A DNA stretch of 64,000 bases from Lachnospiraceae bacterium (GTDB taxonomy: Bacteria > Bacillota > Clostridia > Lachnospirales > Lachnospiraceae). The stretch spans positions 1 through 64,000 of the forward strand of contig JAKSPO010000005.1 in NCBI GenBank assembly GCA_024404675.1. The letters are read 5' to 3'. This document shows positions 17,877-27,665 of the stretch, piece after piece. Under the pieces are notes generated by a model. The model was not told the origin of the DNA. It saw only the letters and a program-made list of their open reading frames with translations, and searched no databases. A program made the position numbers and the translations under genes. Numbering within the stretch: the first letter of the stretch is position 1; every line of letters begins with the position of its first letter.

Positions 17877-18128
17877 TCAGTTGCAAAGGAAATCTTCAAT
17901 TCCCTTCATGGCAGCCTCTTCGTCCGAACCGTCTACGGTTACGGTAATCGCGGTGCCTGCCGGTAATGCAAGGCTCATCATACCCATGATGCTTTTCGCA
18001 TTCACCCTCTTGTTCTCACACTCAACATAGATGCTGGAATCATAACGGCTAGCCACCTGTACAAGAAGAGCCACCGGTCTTGCTTCCAAACCACTCGGAA
18101 TACTAATAGTCATATCCTTTGAAATCAT
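17877..18128 (-). CDS. crh: Crh-like HPr protein lacking His15 (Glu15)
   Basis: 83-aa HPr-fold protein. The PTS phosphorylation site, normally GLHARPA with His15, reads SGLEARPVA with Glu at exactly residue 15, so it cannot carry phosphoryl groups to PTS permeases. The HPr kinase site is intact: Ser46 in NAKSIMGMMSL. Bacillus Crh has the same logic (Gln15, Ser46) and acts as a CcpA corepressor. Its kinase gene hprK is five genes upstream in the same orientation, and whiA is directly upstream, as in other Firmicutes. Start at 18128 has GGGAGG at 8 nt. The specific role of Glu15 is unknown. Confidence 0.85.
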   Translation of the reverse strand: MISKDMTISIPSGLEARPVALLVQVASRYDSSIYVECENKRVNAKSIMGMMSLALPAGTAITVTVDGSDEEAAMKGIEDFLCN

Positions 18129-18146
18129 ATAATCGTCCTCCCTTCC

Positions 18147-19073
18147 TCATGAACGCAAACCATCCGCTATCATACATAGCTTCTGCAATCGATGGTTAAC
18201 CCCGGACCTTCCCAAAGCCGGGCTTAACATCTCACCCAATTCAAAAAGCGTAGCCTCCGGATGTGACAACCGAAGCTTCGCCATATCCGCCAAATCCTCC
18301 GACAGGCTCCCCAAGCCAACCGTGTCGCGTATCAATTCTATATCCTTAATCTGCTTCTCTGAAGCTTTCGCTGCCTTCTGCAGATTAGATACCTCTATAT
18401 TCACCTTGCGGTTTACATTGCCACGAACCTCTCGCACGGCTCGCTCACTTTCAAAACGAAGAAGCATCCCATGGGCCTCCATCACAGAAAGCATATCCGA
18501 GATTCGATTACCGTCCTTCAGATACAGACAGGTAATCCCACGGCGCATTGTAAGCTTCGGCATACAGTCATACTCTTCCATCATCGCGCATAGGATATGT
18601 GCGATCGACTCCTCGGGAACCGCAATCTCAAAATGATATGACTTTGCCGGGTCGTTCATCGTCCCGCTCATACAGTATGCTGCACGTAAGAAGCTCCTCT
18701 TACAACAGTTAAGGGACAATGCCGTGTTCTTGATAACCGTAAGTCTTCCTTCCCTCTCTAAGCTTTCGCCAAGTCCAAGGCTTACTAACAGACTGCTGGT
18801 CTCCTCCGCATCCGGCACACGAATCACATGCTCCGTTCTGGCACGTCCTTCCACGCTTCGCGTCACTGCAACCACACCAATATTAAATGACTTTTTCAAA
18901 AATGTAAAGACCTTTTTTGCAATCGCTGCATTATCGGTAACAAATTCCAGGCTTCCATCGGACAAAAGCACTCCTCTATATGCCAGACACCCACAGATTT
19001 CAGCGACTCTGCAATGTGTCGCATTCGGGATCTTTCCAATCAGTTCATTCTTCACATCTGCGGAAAATGACAT
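18147..19073 (-). CDS. whiA: DNA-binding protein WhiA
   Basis: 308-aa regulator conserved in Gram-positive bacteria: N-terminal LAGLIDADG-like fold (MSFSADVKNELIGKI, CGCLAYRGVLLSDGS, FLRAAYCMSGTM) and C-terminal helix-turn-helix (RLSHPEATLFELGEML, then GRSGVNHRLQKL). In Streptomyces it drives sporulation genes; in Firmicutes it affects cell division and chromosome organisation. AGGAGG ribosome site. Lies 10 bp after murB and 18 bp before the Crh-like gene. Confidence 0.95.
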   Translation of the reverse strand: MSFSADVKNELIGKIPNATHCRVAEICGCLAYRGVLLSDGSLEFVTDNAAIAKKVFTFLKKSFNIGVVAVTRSVEGRARTEHVIRVPDAEETSSLLVSLGLGESLEREGRLTVIKNTALSLNCCKRSFLRAAYCMSGTMNDPAKSYHFEIAVPEESIAHILCAMMEEYDCMPKLTMRRGITCLYLKDGNRISDMLSVMEAHGMLLRFESERAVREVRGNVNRKVNIEVSNLQKAAKASEKQIKDIELIRDTVGLGSLSEDLADMAKLRLSHPEATLFELGEMLSPALGRSGVNHRLQKLCMIADGLRS

Positions 19074-19083
19074 CCGTTACCTC

Positions 19084-19998
19084 CTAAAAGCCAAGGAACC
19101 GCACCTCCGGCTCAAGCAACACGCCGAATTGCTCATATACTTTGCGCTGCACCGCAGAAATCAACCGCATTACCTCGTCCGCCGTCGCATTGCCCCGATT
19201 CACTACGAAACCACAGTGCTTTTCGGAAACCTGCGCATCACCGATTCGAAAACCACGCAGTCCTGCATCATCAATCAGCTTGCCGGCGAAATATCCCTCA
19301 GGTCTTTTAAAAGTGCTTCCCGCACTGGGATATTCTAGCGGCTGCTTCTCCTTACGCTTCTCGGTCAGCTCGCGAACATATAAGGATAAGGCTGCAATAT
19401 CTTCACATTTTTTAAGTCCAAAGGTGGCTGTCAGAACAACGTATCCATTGCTTTCTACATTACTATGACGATAGGAAAGCGCAAGTGCTTCAGCGGGCAG
19501 GGATACAATCTCTCCGTCTCTGCGAAGAACCTCCACGGAAACAAGCGTGTCCTTAAGCTCTCCTCCATAGGCTCCGGCATTCATAAAAACCGCACCGCCT
19601 ATCGTCCCGGGAATTCCGGTCGCATATGCCATTCCCTCATAGCCGTCCCGAGAGACTGCTTTTGCAAAGGAAGAAAAAAGCATACCGGCATCCGCACGAA
19701 ACAGGGTAACCCCATTCTGCTCGCCCAGTACACGATACACCCCTTCCGCCTGGCGAATCACAACGCCGCGGATTCCTGCATCCGACACGAGCAGATTACT
19801 TCCGTTACCGATAACAAGATACGGAACCTCCTGCTCCATACAAAGCGCAATCGTTCTTCTGAGCTGCTCGGAATCCGACGGAATCACATAACACTCCGCC
19901 GGTCCTCCGATACGAAAGGTCGTATGCCTGCACATCGGCTCTTCGAAGAACACACTGCCCTCCGGATAGATTGTTTGAATAGTCTCTTTCCAGTCCAA
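19084..19998 (-). CDS. murB: UDP-N-acetylenolpyruvoylglucosamine reductase MurB
   Basis: Flavoenzyme that reduces UDP-GlcNAc-enolpyruvate to UDP-MurNAc with NADPH in peptidoglycan synthesis. 304 aa. FAD-binding FRIGGPAECYV and LVIGNGSNLLV, AGIPGTIGGAVFMNAGAYGG, SAGSTFKRPEG with the catalytic serine, and C-terminal LLEPEVRFLG with the glutamate are all present. The start is TTG at 19998 with AGGTGG 5 nt upstream. In one unit with glucokinase upstream and whiA downstream. Confidence 0.96.
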   Translation of the reverse strand: MDWKETIQTIYPEGSVFFEEPMCRHTTFRIGGPAECYVIPSDSEQLRRTIALCMEQEVPYLVIGNGSNLLVSDAGIRGVVIRQAEGVYRVLGEQNGVTLFRADAGMLFSSFAKAVSRDGYEGMAYATGIPGTIGGAVFMNAGAYGGELKDTLVSVEVLRRDGEIVSLPAEALALSYRHSNVESNGYVVLTATFGLKKCEDIAALSLYVRELTEKRKEKQPLEYPSAGSTFKRPEGYFAGKLIDDAGLRGFRIGDAQVSEKHCGFVVNRGNATADEVMRLISAVQRKVYEQFGVLLEPEVRFLGF

Positions 19999-20018
19999 CT
20001 ATGCCACCTGCCGTTATA

Positions 20019-20954
20019 TTAATCAATTACCATACTTGCGGCACCATAGATACCGGCATCATTGCCGAGCTCCGCAAGACGAATCTCCTTATTCTGCAAA
20101 GCCTTCATAATATTGTCGTTATAATGACGCTCGATTGCATCCGTAAGAATACGTCCCGCACGACTTACACCGCCGCCGATAACGAAAGCCTTCGGATCAG
20201 CAACTGCTGCCACATGCGTCATGGCAAGTGCAAGATAACTGCCAAGCTTATCTACGAGCATCATAGCAGTCTCATCGCCCTTCTTGGCTTCATCGAAGAT
20301 ATCCTTCGCCGTAAGCGGAATATATGTACGAAGCGCGGTATCTACACTCTCGTCAAGCAAAGCCTTTTTCGCCATACGAACGATTCCGGTCGCGGAAGCA
20401 TACTGCTCAAGATGACCGTGTCCGCCGCAGCCGCAGGTATCTGTCTCTTCGGGATTTACAATAATATGGCCAATCTCCGCTGCTGCACCGTTACTGCCGC
20501 ATACAATCTTTCCGTTCAGAATAAGGCCGCCACCGACACCGGTGCCGAGCGTGATCATCAGTATGCTGTCATAGCCGCGTCCGCCGCCCTTCCAGGCCTC
20601 GCCAAGTGCTGCGATATTGGCATCATTGCCGACAAAAACAGGCATCGAAATCAGGGCCTCCATAGCCTCCCTGACATTAACAATACCCCATCCGAGGTTG
20701 GCACAGCGAAGCACCGTACCGTCTGCAAGAACAGGTCCGGGAACACCGATTCCGAGGCCGAGAATGTCCTTTCTGTCAAGCTTCATCTCCTCCGCCTTAT
20801 TCAGAACAGATTTCGCTACATCGGAAAGAATATTCTCACCGCCGTTTGTACGATCGGTCGGAATCTCCCATTTGTCAAGAAGATCACCCTTTTCGGTAAA
20901 TACGCCGCATTTGACGGTCGTTCCTCCGATATCAATACCAAATACAATACTCAT
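20019..20954 (-). CDS. glcK: ROK-family glucokinase
   Basis: 311-aa ATP-dependent glucokinase. N-terminal phosphate motif FGIDIGGTTVKCG, VGNDANIAALGE with the catalytic Asp, LGTGVGGGLILNG, and the ROK zinc motif CGCGGHGHLEQYAS. Converts glucose to glucose-6-phosphate in the cytosol. GGAGG ribosome site. Placement between hprK and murB couples sugar phosphorylation, carbon regulation and wall synthesis. Confidence 0.93.
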   Translation of the reverse strand: MSIVFGIDIGGTTVKCGVFTEKGDLLDKWEIPTDRTNGGENILSDVAKSVLNKAEEMKLDRKDILGLGIGVPGPVLADGTVLRCANLGWGIVNVREAMEALISMPVFVGNDANIAALGEAWKGGGRGYDSILMITLGTGVGGGLILNGKIVCGSNGAAAEIGHIIVNPEETDTCGCGGHGHLEQYASATGIVRMAKKALLDESVDTALRTYIPLTAKDIFDEAKKGDETAMMLVDKLGSYLALAMTHVAAVADPKAFVIGGGVSRAGRILTDAIERHYNDNIMKALQNKEIRLAELGNDAGIYGAASMVID

Positions 20955-20994
20955 ACTACTAAACCTCCAAAAATATATTACGCACAGATGCCGG

Positions 20995-21933
20995 CTACTG
21001 CTGCTGGCTGTTTCTCAGATTGTTCATGACACGGTTCTGCAGCTCCTTAGCCGCATTGTAACCCATCTTCTTCTGACGATAGTTGATTGCTGCGGCCTCA
21101 CAAATAATTGCAAGGTTTCTGCCGGGGCGCACGGGAATGTCATTGCAAACGACCTTGTTGCCGAGGAACTCCGTGTATTTGTCTTCAAGGCCGAAGCGGT
21201 CATATTCCTTATCCTTGTTCCACTCCTCAAGGCGAATGACAAGGTTGATGGACTGGGTCTCCTTAACGCTTTGTACACCGTAAAGTGTCTTGACGTCGAT
21301 GATACCGATACCGCGCAGCTCAATCAGATGTCTTGTAACATCAGGGGCAGAGCCGACCAGTGTATCATCACTTACCTTCTTAATCTCCACAACGTCGTCC
21401 GATACCAGACGATGTCCTCTTTTAATCAGTTCCAGAGCAGCCTCGCTCTTACCGATGCCGCTCTCACCGGTGATCAGAAGTCCCTCACCGAATACGTCGA
21501 CCAGAACACCGTGGATGGAAATTCTCGGTGCAAGCTCGACCTGCAGCCATCTTACAAGCTCGGCAACAACCGTTGTTGTTTCCTTAGCGGTGGAGAATAC
21601 CGGCACACCCTTCGCGATTGCAAGCTTCTTCATACCGTCACTTACGGGAAGGTCACGGCAGAATATAATGCAGGGAACATTGTAGCCCATCAATCTCGAG
21701 AAGCAGATATGTCTCTCCTCGGAAGTCATCTCGTTATGATACATATATGCGTATTCCACATTGCCGATCAGCTGAATACGATCCGCATCGAAATCATTGA
21801 AAAAACCTGCGAGCTGAAGAGCGGGACGATTGATCTCAGGGGTGGAAATCAGCCTCTTTGAGATATCGATCTCAGGCGTCAGATTAACCAGATGCATCTT
21901 GTCAACCATCTTCTGTAATTCAACTGTATACAT
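20995..21933 (-). CDS. hprK: HPr kinase/phosphorylase HprK
   Basis: 312-aa bifunctional enzyme that phosphorylates Ser46 of HPr or Crh with ATP or PPi and reverses it. Walker A GESGIGKS, adjacent RGHRLVSDDVVEI, and the family signature LRGIGIIDVKTLYG are intact. The start at 21933 has an AAGGAGG site; the ORF extends 72 bp further without a ribosome site. The Crh-like protein in the same gene run is an evident substrate. Confidence 0.95.
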   Translation of the reverse strand: MYTVELQKMVDKMHLVNLTPEIDISKRLISTPEINRPALQLAGFFNDFDADRIQLIGNVEYAYMYHNEMTSEERHICFSRLMGYNVPCIIFCRDLPVSDGMKKLAIAKGVPVFSTAKETTTVVAELVRWLQVELAPRISIHGVLVDVFGEGLLITGESGIGKSEAALELIKRGHRLVSDDVVEIKKVSDDTLVGSAPDVTRHLIELRGIGIIDVKTLYGVQSVKETQSINLVIRLEEWNKDKEYDRFGLEDKYTEFLGNKVVCNDIPVRPGRNLAIICEAAAINYRQKKMGYNAAKELQNRVMNNLRNSQQQ

Positions 21934-22023
21934 ATTCTCTCGCCTCCTTCTGTTGGGCTTGTGCCCATCCTTTAACAGTATAAACGACAACCGCATATGT
22001 TGCAATGGAAAAAAGCATTGTTT

Positions 22024-23892
22024 TTACGGATTCTCACTGTTCGCTCCCTTTTGCAGATACGAAACAACCTCTCTTGCAACCTTCTGGTTCATCCCAGGGA
22101 GTGCGGCAATCTCCTCCGCACTCGCCCTTCGAAGACTCTCCATATTGTCAAAATATCGCATAAGCGTCCGTCGTCTGGTCGGCCCGATCCCCGGAATATC
22201 ATCAAGTCCGGAGCGCACCTGGTTTTTGGAGCGCAGACTCTTGTGGTACTCTATCGCAAAACGATGTGTTTCGTCCTGAATTCTTGTAAGAAGCGCAAAG
22301 CCCTCGCCGTGTGTATCAATCGGCAATTCAACCTCTCGAAAATACAGTCCCCTTGTTCTGTGATTGTCATCCTTCACCATACCTGCGACGGGGATCGAAA
22401 GACCAAGCCTTTCAAGCACGGTCTCTGCGATATGCACCTGTCCTTTGCCGCCATCCATCAGAATGATATCCGGATAGTGTGTAAAGCTTGACTCGATCTG
22501 CTCCTCGCGCTCCCGCATACCATGCAGGAAACGTCTCGTCAGTACTTCCTCCATTGAAGCATAATCGTTCGGCCCCTCTACGCTTTTGATTCGAAACTTG
22601 CGGTATTCGCTCTTACGGGGCTTACCATCTGTAAAGACAACCATGGAACCGACACTCAGAAAGCCGCTTATATTACTGATATCGTATGATTCCATACGAT
22701 GCACCTCACCCGAAAGCTTAAGGAGCTCCGCAATCTCAGCAACGGCACCCCTGGTGCGCTTCTCCTCACGGGACAGCTTCTCAAGATCCTGCCTGAGCAC
22801 CATCTGCGCATTCTGCTTTGCTAACTTGACAAGATGCTCCTTGCCACCAATCTTCGGAATCCGTATATGCACATTTCTCCCGCGCTTGGTTCCGAGCCAG
22901 GTTTCCAAAAGCTCCTTCTCCTCCGGCTCCTCCTCAATGACAATCTCCTTCGGAATATAAGGGAGGCCGTCATAGAACTGCTTCATAAATTCACCGAGGA
23001 AAGCTGCCGGCTCCTGCTCTTCTGCCTGCGAAAGATAGTGATGCTCTCGCCCCACCAGACGGCCGTTCCTTTCAAAGAAGACGCTGATTACCACGTGCTC
23101 CTTCTCGGCCGCGTACGCAACGATGTCCCGCTCCTCCGTAACGGAGTCATCGGCCTTCTGCTCCTGATGAAGTGATTCCACCTGCTTCATCAGATCGCGA
23201 TATTCGGCAGCCTTTTCAAAATCCAGTGCCGAGCTTGCGGCCATCATGCGCTCTCGGAGCATCCGAATGACAGGCTCATAATCTCTTGACAGAAAATGCA
23301 ACACCTTATCAATGGATTCTCCGTATTCTTCCTTCGTGATGCCGCCGTTACAGGGGGCATTGCATTGTCCGATCTGATGGTAAAGACAGGGCCGTTCCTT
23401 GCCAATATCCCGCGGAAGCGTACGATTGCAGGTTCTGATACAATATAATTTGCGAATCAGCTCAATAATTCCGCTGACGGAGCCGACAAGCGCATAAGGT
23501 CCAAAATACCTCGCCCGGTCCTTCTTCTGCTCCCTTGTCATCATCACTCTCGGGAAATCCTCGTCCACCGTCACTTTGATATACGGGTAGGTCTTATCAT
23601 CCTTTAAAAGCGTATTATACTTCGGTGTATGCTCCTTGATCAGATTGTTCTCAAGCACAAGTGCCTCGAGCTCGGAGTCCACAACGATATATTCAAACCA
23701 GGCGATGTGCCCGATCATCATCTCGATTTTCGCCGTTCTCTTGATGCCGGACTGAAAATACTGCCGAACGCGATTTTTAAGAATCTTCGCCTTCCCCACG
23801 TAGATGATACGATCATCCCGGTCATGCATCAGATATACACCCGGCCGGTTCGGAAGCTGCCGAAGCTCCTTCTGCAAATCAAAATCTCTCAC
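22024..23892 (-). CDS. uvrC: Excinuclease ABC subunit C, UvrC
   Basis: 622-aa dual-incision nuclease of nucleotide excision repair. GIY-YIG domain (GVYLMHDRDDRIIYVGKAK), UVR motif for UvrB contact near residue 205 (EYRDLMKQVESLHQ), RNase-H-like endonuclease with ESYDISNISG and C-terminal HhH (DIPGIGPTRRRTLMRYF). I choose GTG at 23892 with AAGGAG 5 nt upstream; the in-frame ATG at 23922 lies inside the ftsH terminator hairpin. First gene of the uvrC-hprK-glcK-murB-whiA-crh series. Confidence 0.95.
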   Translation of the reverse strand: MRDFDLQKELRQLPNRPGVYLMHDRDDRIIYVGKAKILKNRVRQYFQSGIKRTAKIEMMIGHIAWFEYIVVDSELEALVLENNLIKEHTPKYNTLLKDDKTYPYIKVTVDEDFPRVMMTREQKKDRARYFGPYALVGSVSGIIELIRKLYCIRTCNRTLPRDIGKERPCLYHQIGQCNAPCNGGITKEEYGESIDKVLHFLSRDYEPVIRMLRERMMAASSALDFEKAAEYRDLMKQVESLHQEQKADDSVTEERDIVAYAAEKEHVVISVFFERNGRLVGREHHYLSQAEEQEPAAFLGEFMKQFYDGLPYIPKEIVIEEEPEEKELLETWLGTKRGRNVHIRIPKIGGKEHLVKLAKQNAQMVLRQDLEKLSREEKRTRGAVAEIAELLKLSGEVHRMESYDISNISGFLSVGSMVVFTDGKPRKSEYRKFRIKSVEGPNDYASMEEVLTRRFLHGMREREEQIESSFTHYPDIILMDGGKGQVHIAETVLERLGLSIPVAGMVKDDNHRTRGLYFREVELPIDTHGEGFALLTRIQDETHRFAIEYHKSLRSKNQVRSGLDDIPGIGPTRRRTLMRYFDNMESLRRASAEEIAALPGMNQKVAREVVSYLQKGANSENP

Positions 23893-23907
23893 GGGCTCTC
23901 CTTTCCG

Positions 23908-23934
23908 AAAAAGGGGAAGCATCTCTGCCTCCCC
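23908..23934 (-). terminator. Terminator downstream of ftsH
   Basis: Minus-strand 9-bp stem GGGGAGGCA / TGCTTCCCC with GAGA loop, followed by TTTTT. It ends 15 bp before the uvrC start, leaving uvrC almost no independent leader. Confidence 0.85.
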
Positions 23935-23943
23935 GTCATTTGT

Positions 23944-23961
23944 GTTCTACAATAGTAGAAC
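23944..23961. promoter_or_regulatory. Palindrome between ftsH and uvrC
   Basis: GTTCTAC-AATA-GTAGAAC, a perfect 7-bp dyad. It could be an operator for uvrC or a 3' hairpin of ftsH. It does not match the Gram-positive LexA box. Confidence 0.35.
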
Positions 23962-23996
23962 TATCATTCTGTCATATTCTCCGTCTAAGAGGAGTT

Positions 23997-25997
23997 TTAA
24001 ATCGTTGTAACCTTTTCGGTTGCTTCTTCTGAAGAAACTTCCACTGTAGATGCCTCTTCCGAAGAAACCTTCTCCGAAGATGCTTCCTCTGAAGGCGCCT
24101 CGTCCGAAGAAACCTCCTCCGAAATCGGATTCTTAACAGCACGGAAGATTTCCATAAACTGCTTTCCGGTAATCGTTTCCTTCTCAATCAGGAACTCGGA
24201 AGCCTTTGCAAGAATCTCCTCGTTCTCGCGAAGCATCACCTTGGTCTTTTCATAGCATTCCTTCATCACCTTGCGAATTGCCTCGTCAACCTTGGCTGCG
24301 GTTTCATCGCTGCAGTTCAGAACGGTACGACCGTCCAGATAACGATTCTCCACCGTCTCGAGGGCAACCAGACCAAACTCGTCACTCATTCCGTACATCG
24401 TGATCATCTGACGCGCCAGGCGTGTCGCACGCTCAATATCATTGCTTGCACCGGTCGTTACCGAACCGAAGGTAATCTCCTCCGCTGCACGTCCGCCGCA
24501 GAAGGTACGAATCATCGTAAGCATCTCTTCCTTGGAGCTTAAATACTTCTCCTCCTCGGGCACCTGCATCGTATAGCCGAGCGCCCCCATCGTTCTCGGA
24601 ACAATGGTAATCTTCTGCACCGGCTCCGCATTCTTCTCAAGGCAGGCAATCAAAGCATGACCAACCTCGTGGAAGGCAACGATACGCTTCTCCTCCTTAC
24701 CAAGGATACGGTCCTTCTTCTCCTTACCGGCAAATACAACCTCAACCGATTCCATCAGGTCGGACTGCTTTACAACCGTCCGTCCCTCCTTAACCGCAAG
24801 AATTGCAGCCTCATTAATAATGTTGGCAAGATCCGAGCCAACCGCACCGCTTGTCGCAAGTGCGATTTCCTCAAGATTGACGGAGTCGTGCATCAATACA
24901 TTCTTCGCATGCACCTTCAGTACGGCAAGTCGTCCCTTCAGATCCGGCTTGTCAACGATAATTCTGCGGTCGAAACGGCCGGGACGAAGAAGTGCCTTAT
25001 CTAGCACCTCGGGGCGGTTCGTTGCCGCAAGAATCACAATACCCTTAGAGGTATCGAAGCCGTCCATCTCGGCAAGAAGCTGATTCAAGGTCTGCTCACG
25101 CTCATCATTTCCGCCGCCGTAACGACTGTCACGACTCTTACCGATTGCATCAATCTCATCAATGAAAATAATACAGGGCGCTGCCTGCTGTGCCTGCTTG
25201 AAAAGGTCACGGACACGGGACGCACCGACACCGACGAACATCTCCACGAAGTCCGAACCGGACAGTGAGAAGAACGGTACATGCGCCTCACCGGCAACTG
25301 CCTTAGCAAGAAGCGTTTTACCGGTTCCGGGAGGTCCTACCAGAAGGGCACCCTTCGGAAGCTTCGCTCCGATTCTTGTATATTTCGCCGGGTCATGCAG
25401 GAAATCAACAAGCTCCATTACAGAGTCCTTGGCCTCCTCCTGTCCCGCAACATCCTTAAAGGTTACTCCGGTCTCATTCTCAACATACATCTTTGCGCGG
25501 CTCTTGCCGACGCCGCCGACACCGCCGATTCCGCCATTTTTCGTCATCATGCGGAACAGTCCCCACATGACAAAATAAATCAGAACAAAGGGCAGAATAT
25601 AGCCGAGGAGAAAATCAATCAGACTCGAGCTCTTGTCTACAATCTTCCGCTTAAAGGGAATGTTGTGAGAAAGAAGCAGATCTGTCAGGTTATTGTCCCC
25701 GACAATACCGGTATAATAAGACTCCACGACCGGATCGCTTGCCTTGACCGGCTTAATCTCGATACGGTCAAAATCGATCTGAAGCTCGACCTCCTTGACG
25801 TTGCCGCCTTCTACCATGCGGACAAATTCGTCATAGGTAATCTCCTTATGCTTCAAGGAATTCACATAATCGCCTATGATAATATAGGCGCCTATGAAAA
25901 TAACGAATACAACAACCGTGGAAAGAATGCGCAATAAGAGGCCTTTCTTCCTGTTATTGTTTTCACTGCCGTTTTTCTTGTTGGGCTGTTTCTCCAC
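23997..25997 (-). CDS. ftsH: ATP-dependent membrane zinc protease FtsH
   Basis: 666-aa AAA+ protease for quality control of membrane and regulatory proteins. Membrane helix 1 about residues 21-42, extracytoplasmic domain, helix 2 about 127-147, Walker A GPPGTGKT (221-228), Walker B IIFIDEID (276-283), SRH around [20 protein letters not shown], zinc site HEVGH (443-447). After about residue 625 it ends in an acidic serine/glutamate-rich tail of imperfect repeats (SSEEAS, SSEKVS), unusual for FtsH. It follows the sirtuin gene by 27 bp. Confidence 0.97.
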   Translation of the reverse strand: MEKQPNKKNGSENNNRKKGLLLRILSTVVVFVIFIGAYIIIGDYVNSLKHKEITYDEFVRMVEGGNVKEVELQIDFDRIEIKPVKASDPVVESYYTGIVGDNNLTDLLLSHNIPFKRKIVDKSSSLIDFLLGYILPFVLIYFVMWGLFRMMTKNGGIGGVGGVGKSRAKMYVENETGVTFKDVAGQEEAKDSVMELVDFLHDPAKYTRIGAKLPKGALLVGPPGTGKTLLAKAVAGEAHVPFFSLSGSDFVEMFVGVGASRVRDLFKQAQQAAPCIIFIDEIDAIGKSRDSRYGGGNDEREQTLNQLLAEMDGFDTSKGIVILAATNRPEVLDKALLRPGRFDRRIIVDKPDLKGRLAVLKVHAKNVLMHDSVNLEEIALATSGAVGSDLANIINEAAILAVKEGRTVVKQSDLMESVEVVFAGKEKKDRILGKEEKRIVAFHEVGHALIACLEKNAEPVQKITIVPRTMGALGYTMQVPEEEKYLSSKEEMLTMIRTFCGGRAAEEITFGSVTTGASNDIERATRLARQMITMYGMSDEFGLVALETVENRYLDGRTVLNCSDETAAKVDEAIRKVMKECYEKTKVMLRENEEILAKASEFLIEKETITGKQFMEIFRAVKNPISEEVSSDEAPSEEASSEKVSSEEASTVEVSSEEATEKVTTI

Positions 25998-26024
25998 CTC
26001 ACACCTCCGTTACCAAAATTACCG

Positions 26025-26783
26025 CTATCCCTTGATAGCCATATCCACCGCCCGACGAAGCGTCGATGCGATATCCTCATGAATTACCAGATCCGCATGG
26101 GAATCTGCGCTTGTTTCGCTCTTGTTGATGAGTACCAGATGCTTTCCGCCGAAATATCGAATCAATCCTGCTGCCGGATAGACAACAAGCGAGGTTCCGC
26201 CGATGATGAGCATATCTGCCTTACGGATTGCCGAAACAGAGGACTCAATCGTTGCATCGGAAAGTCCCTCCTCGTAAAGAACGACATCCGGGCGCACCAT
26301 CCTCCCGCATACATCACAGTGCGGGATTCCGTCCTGCTCCATAACATACCTTGCGTCAAACCGCTTGCCGCAGGATACGCAATAGTTTCTGTGAACCGTT
26401 CCGTGCAATTCATAGACCGTTTGGGAGCCTGCCATCTGGTGCAGTCCGTCGATATTCTGCGTTACGACTGCCTTAAGCTTCCCTGCCCGCTCCAGATCCG
26501 CAAGTGCCTCATGTGCCGCATTCGGTCTAGCCTCCGGATACACAAGATGCTTTTTATAGAAATCGAAAAATTCCTCGGTATGCCGCATCAGAAAGGTATG
26601 GGAAACCATCTCCTCCGGGGAGCACTCTCTGTGAAGCTTCTGCACGAAAAGACCGTTTGCGCTTCGGAAATCGGGGATATTGCTGGCTGTAGAAACCCCG
26701 GCGCCGCCGAAGAACACAATATTGTCCGATTCTTTGATCCATTCCGCCAAGCGAGCAAGCAGCTCATCCTTATCCTGCATCAT
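26025..26783 (-). CDS. NAD-dependent protein deacylase, sirtuin
   Basis: 252-aa Sir2-family enzyme that removes acyl groups from lysines using NAD+. Motifs: FFGGAGVSTASNIPDFRS, VTQNIDGLHQMAGS, catalytic His in YELHGTVHRNYC, zinc cysteines CVSCG and CDVCG, and IIGGTSLVVYPAAG. Its ATG overlaps the stop of the AraC regulator gene. The broad role may link NAD status and metabolism; target unknown. Confidence 0.93.
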   Translation of the reverse strand: MMQDKDELLARLAEWIKESDNIVFFGGAGVSTASNIPDFRSANGLFVQKLHRECSPEEMVSHTFLMRHTEEFFDFYKKHLVYPEARPNAAHEALADLERAGKLKAVVTQNIDGLHQMAGSQTVYELHGTVHRNYCVSCGKRFDARYVMEQDGIPHCDVCGRMVRPDVVLYEEGLSDATIESSVSAIRKADMLIIGGTSLVVYPAAGLIRYFGGKHLVLINKSETSADSHADLVIHEDIASTLRRAVDMAIKG

Positions 26784-27646
26784 CAGATTTCTTCGTCCTC
26801 CATGCTCTTCTTACGGTAGTACATCGGCGATACCCCGAAGTGCTTCTTAAAGAGCTTACTGAAATGATATACATCCTCATAGCCTACCATCGTAGCGATG
26901 CTTCGGATGCTTCCTTTACCGTCCTCGAGCATCTCCTTAGCCTTCTCAAGACGCACATGAATCAGGTAATTGATCGGCGAATCTCCGGTCTTCTCCTTGA
27001 AGATCTTAGAGATATAAACCGGGCTCAGATACATATTCTTTGCAATCTGGTCAAGGGAAATGTGCTGCGAATAGTTCTCGTTCAGGTAATTGAGAATATT
27101 CTTTACCACATAGCCCTTTGAATAGCTTTCAAAGTTAACACCCTCAAAGCCGTTCGTCTTATTGCCGCAAAGCGAGCGGAATATAATAACGAGCATACGC
27201 ATCATCTGCGCCTGAATCATATAATAGCGTCCCGGCTGCAACGAATTGTACTCCTCGATGATCTCATAGCAGCACCGACTGATCTCTCGCTTGTTCTCGC
27301 TTGAAAGGACGAGAATCGGGGAATTGTCCGGAAGTGCGATTGTGTTGTCGGGCATATCATGGAGATGAATATCCGTGAAGCCGCAGACGAACTCGAGCGT
27401 CGGATCGTTAGGGTCCGTAACAATGCTCTGATGCATCACGCCTGGGTTACAGATCAGAAGATCGCCCTGTTTGACATCGTAGGTAACTCCGTCCACGAAA
27501 TACTGACCTGTTCCCGCTAAAACGAAAGCAATCTCAATGCATTTGTGCGAATGATAATGTGCCAGACGCGAGTCATGAACACGGCTGCAGTACAGAATCG
27601 TAGGATGCAGCTCCTGGTAGGAGATGTCTGAAATAATATCCGGCAT
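26783..27646 (-). CDS. AraC-family transcriptional regulator with cupin sensor
   Basis: 287-aa regulator. N-terminal cupin (HYHSHKCIEIAFVLAGTG, GDLLICNPGVMH) for ligand sensing, C-terminal double HTH of AraC type (HISLDQIAKNMYLSPVYISK, SIRSIATMVGYEDVYHFSK, FGVSPMYYRK). Such proteins commonly control carbohydrate genes. No adjacent transport or glycosidase genes, so the target is unclear. GGAGGG ribosome site. Confidence 0.9.
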   Translation of the reverse strand: MPDIISDISYQELHPTILYCSRVHDSRLAHYHSHKCIEIAFVLAGTGQYFVDGVTYDVKQGDLLICNPGVMHQSIVTDPNDPTLEFVCGFTDIHLHDMPDNTIALPDNSPILVLSSENKREISRCCYEIIEEYNSLQPGRYYMIQAQMMRMLVIIFRSLCGNKTNGFEGVNFESYSKGYVVKNILNYLNENYSQHISLDQIAKNMYLSPVYISKIFKEKTGDSPINYLIHVRLEKAKEMLEDGKGSIRSIATMVGYEDVYHFSKLFKKHFGVSPMYYRKKSMEDEEI

Positions 27647-27665
27647 AATAGTATCCCTCCACGTA

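Noticed and set aside
23944..23961. LexA/SOS box before uvrC
   Set aside because: The palindrome is GTTC...GAAC, the inverse of the Gram-positive GAAC-N4-GTTC box.
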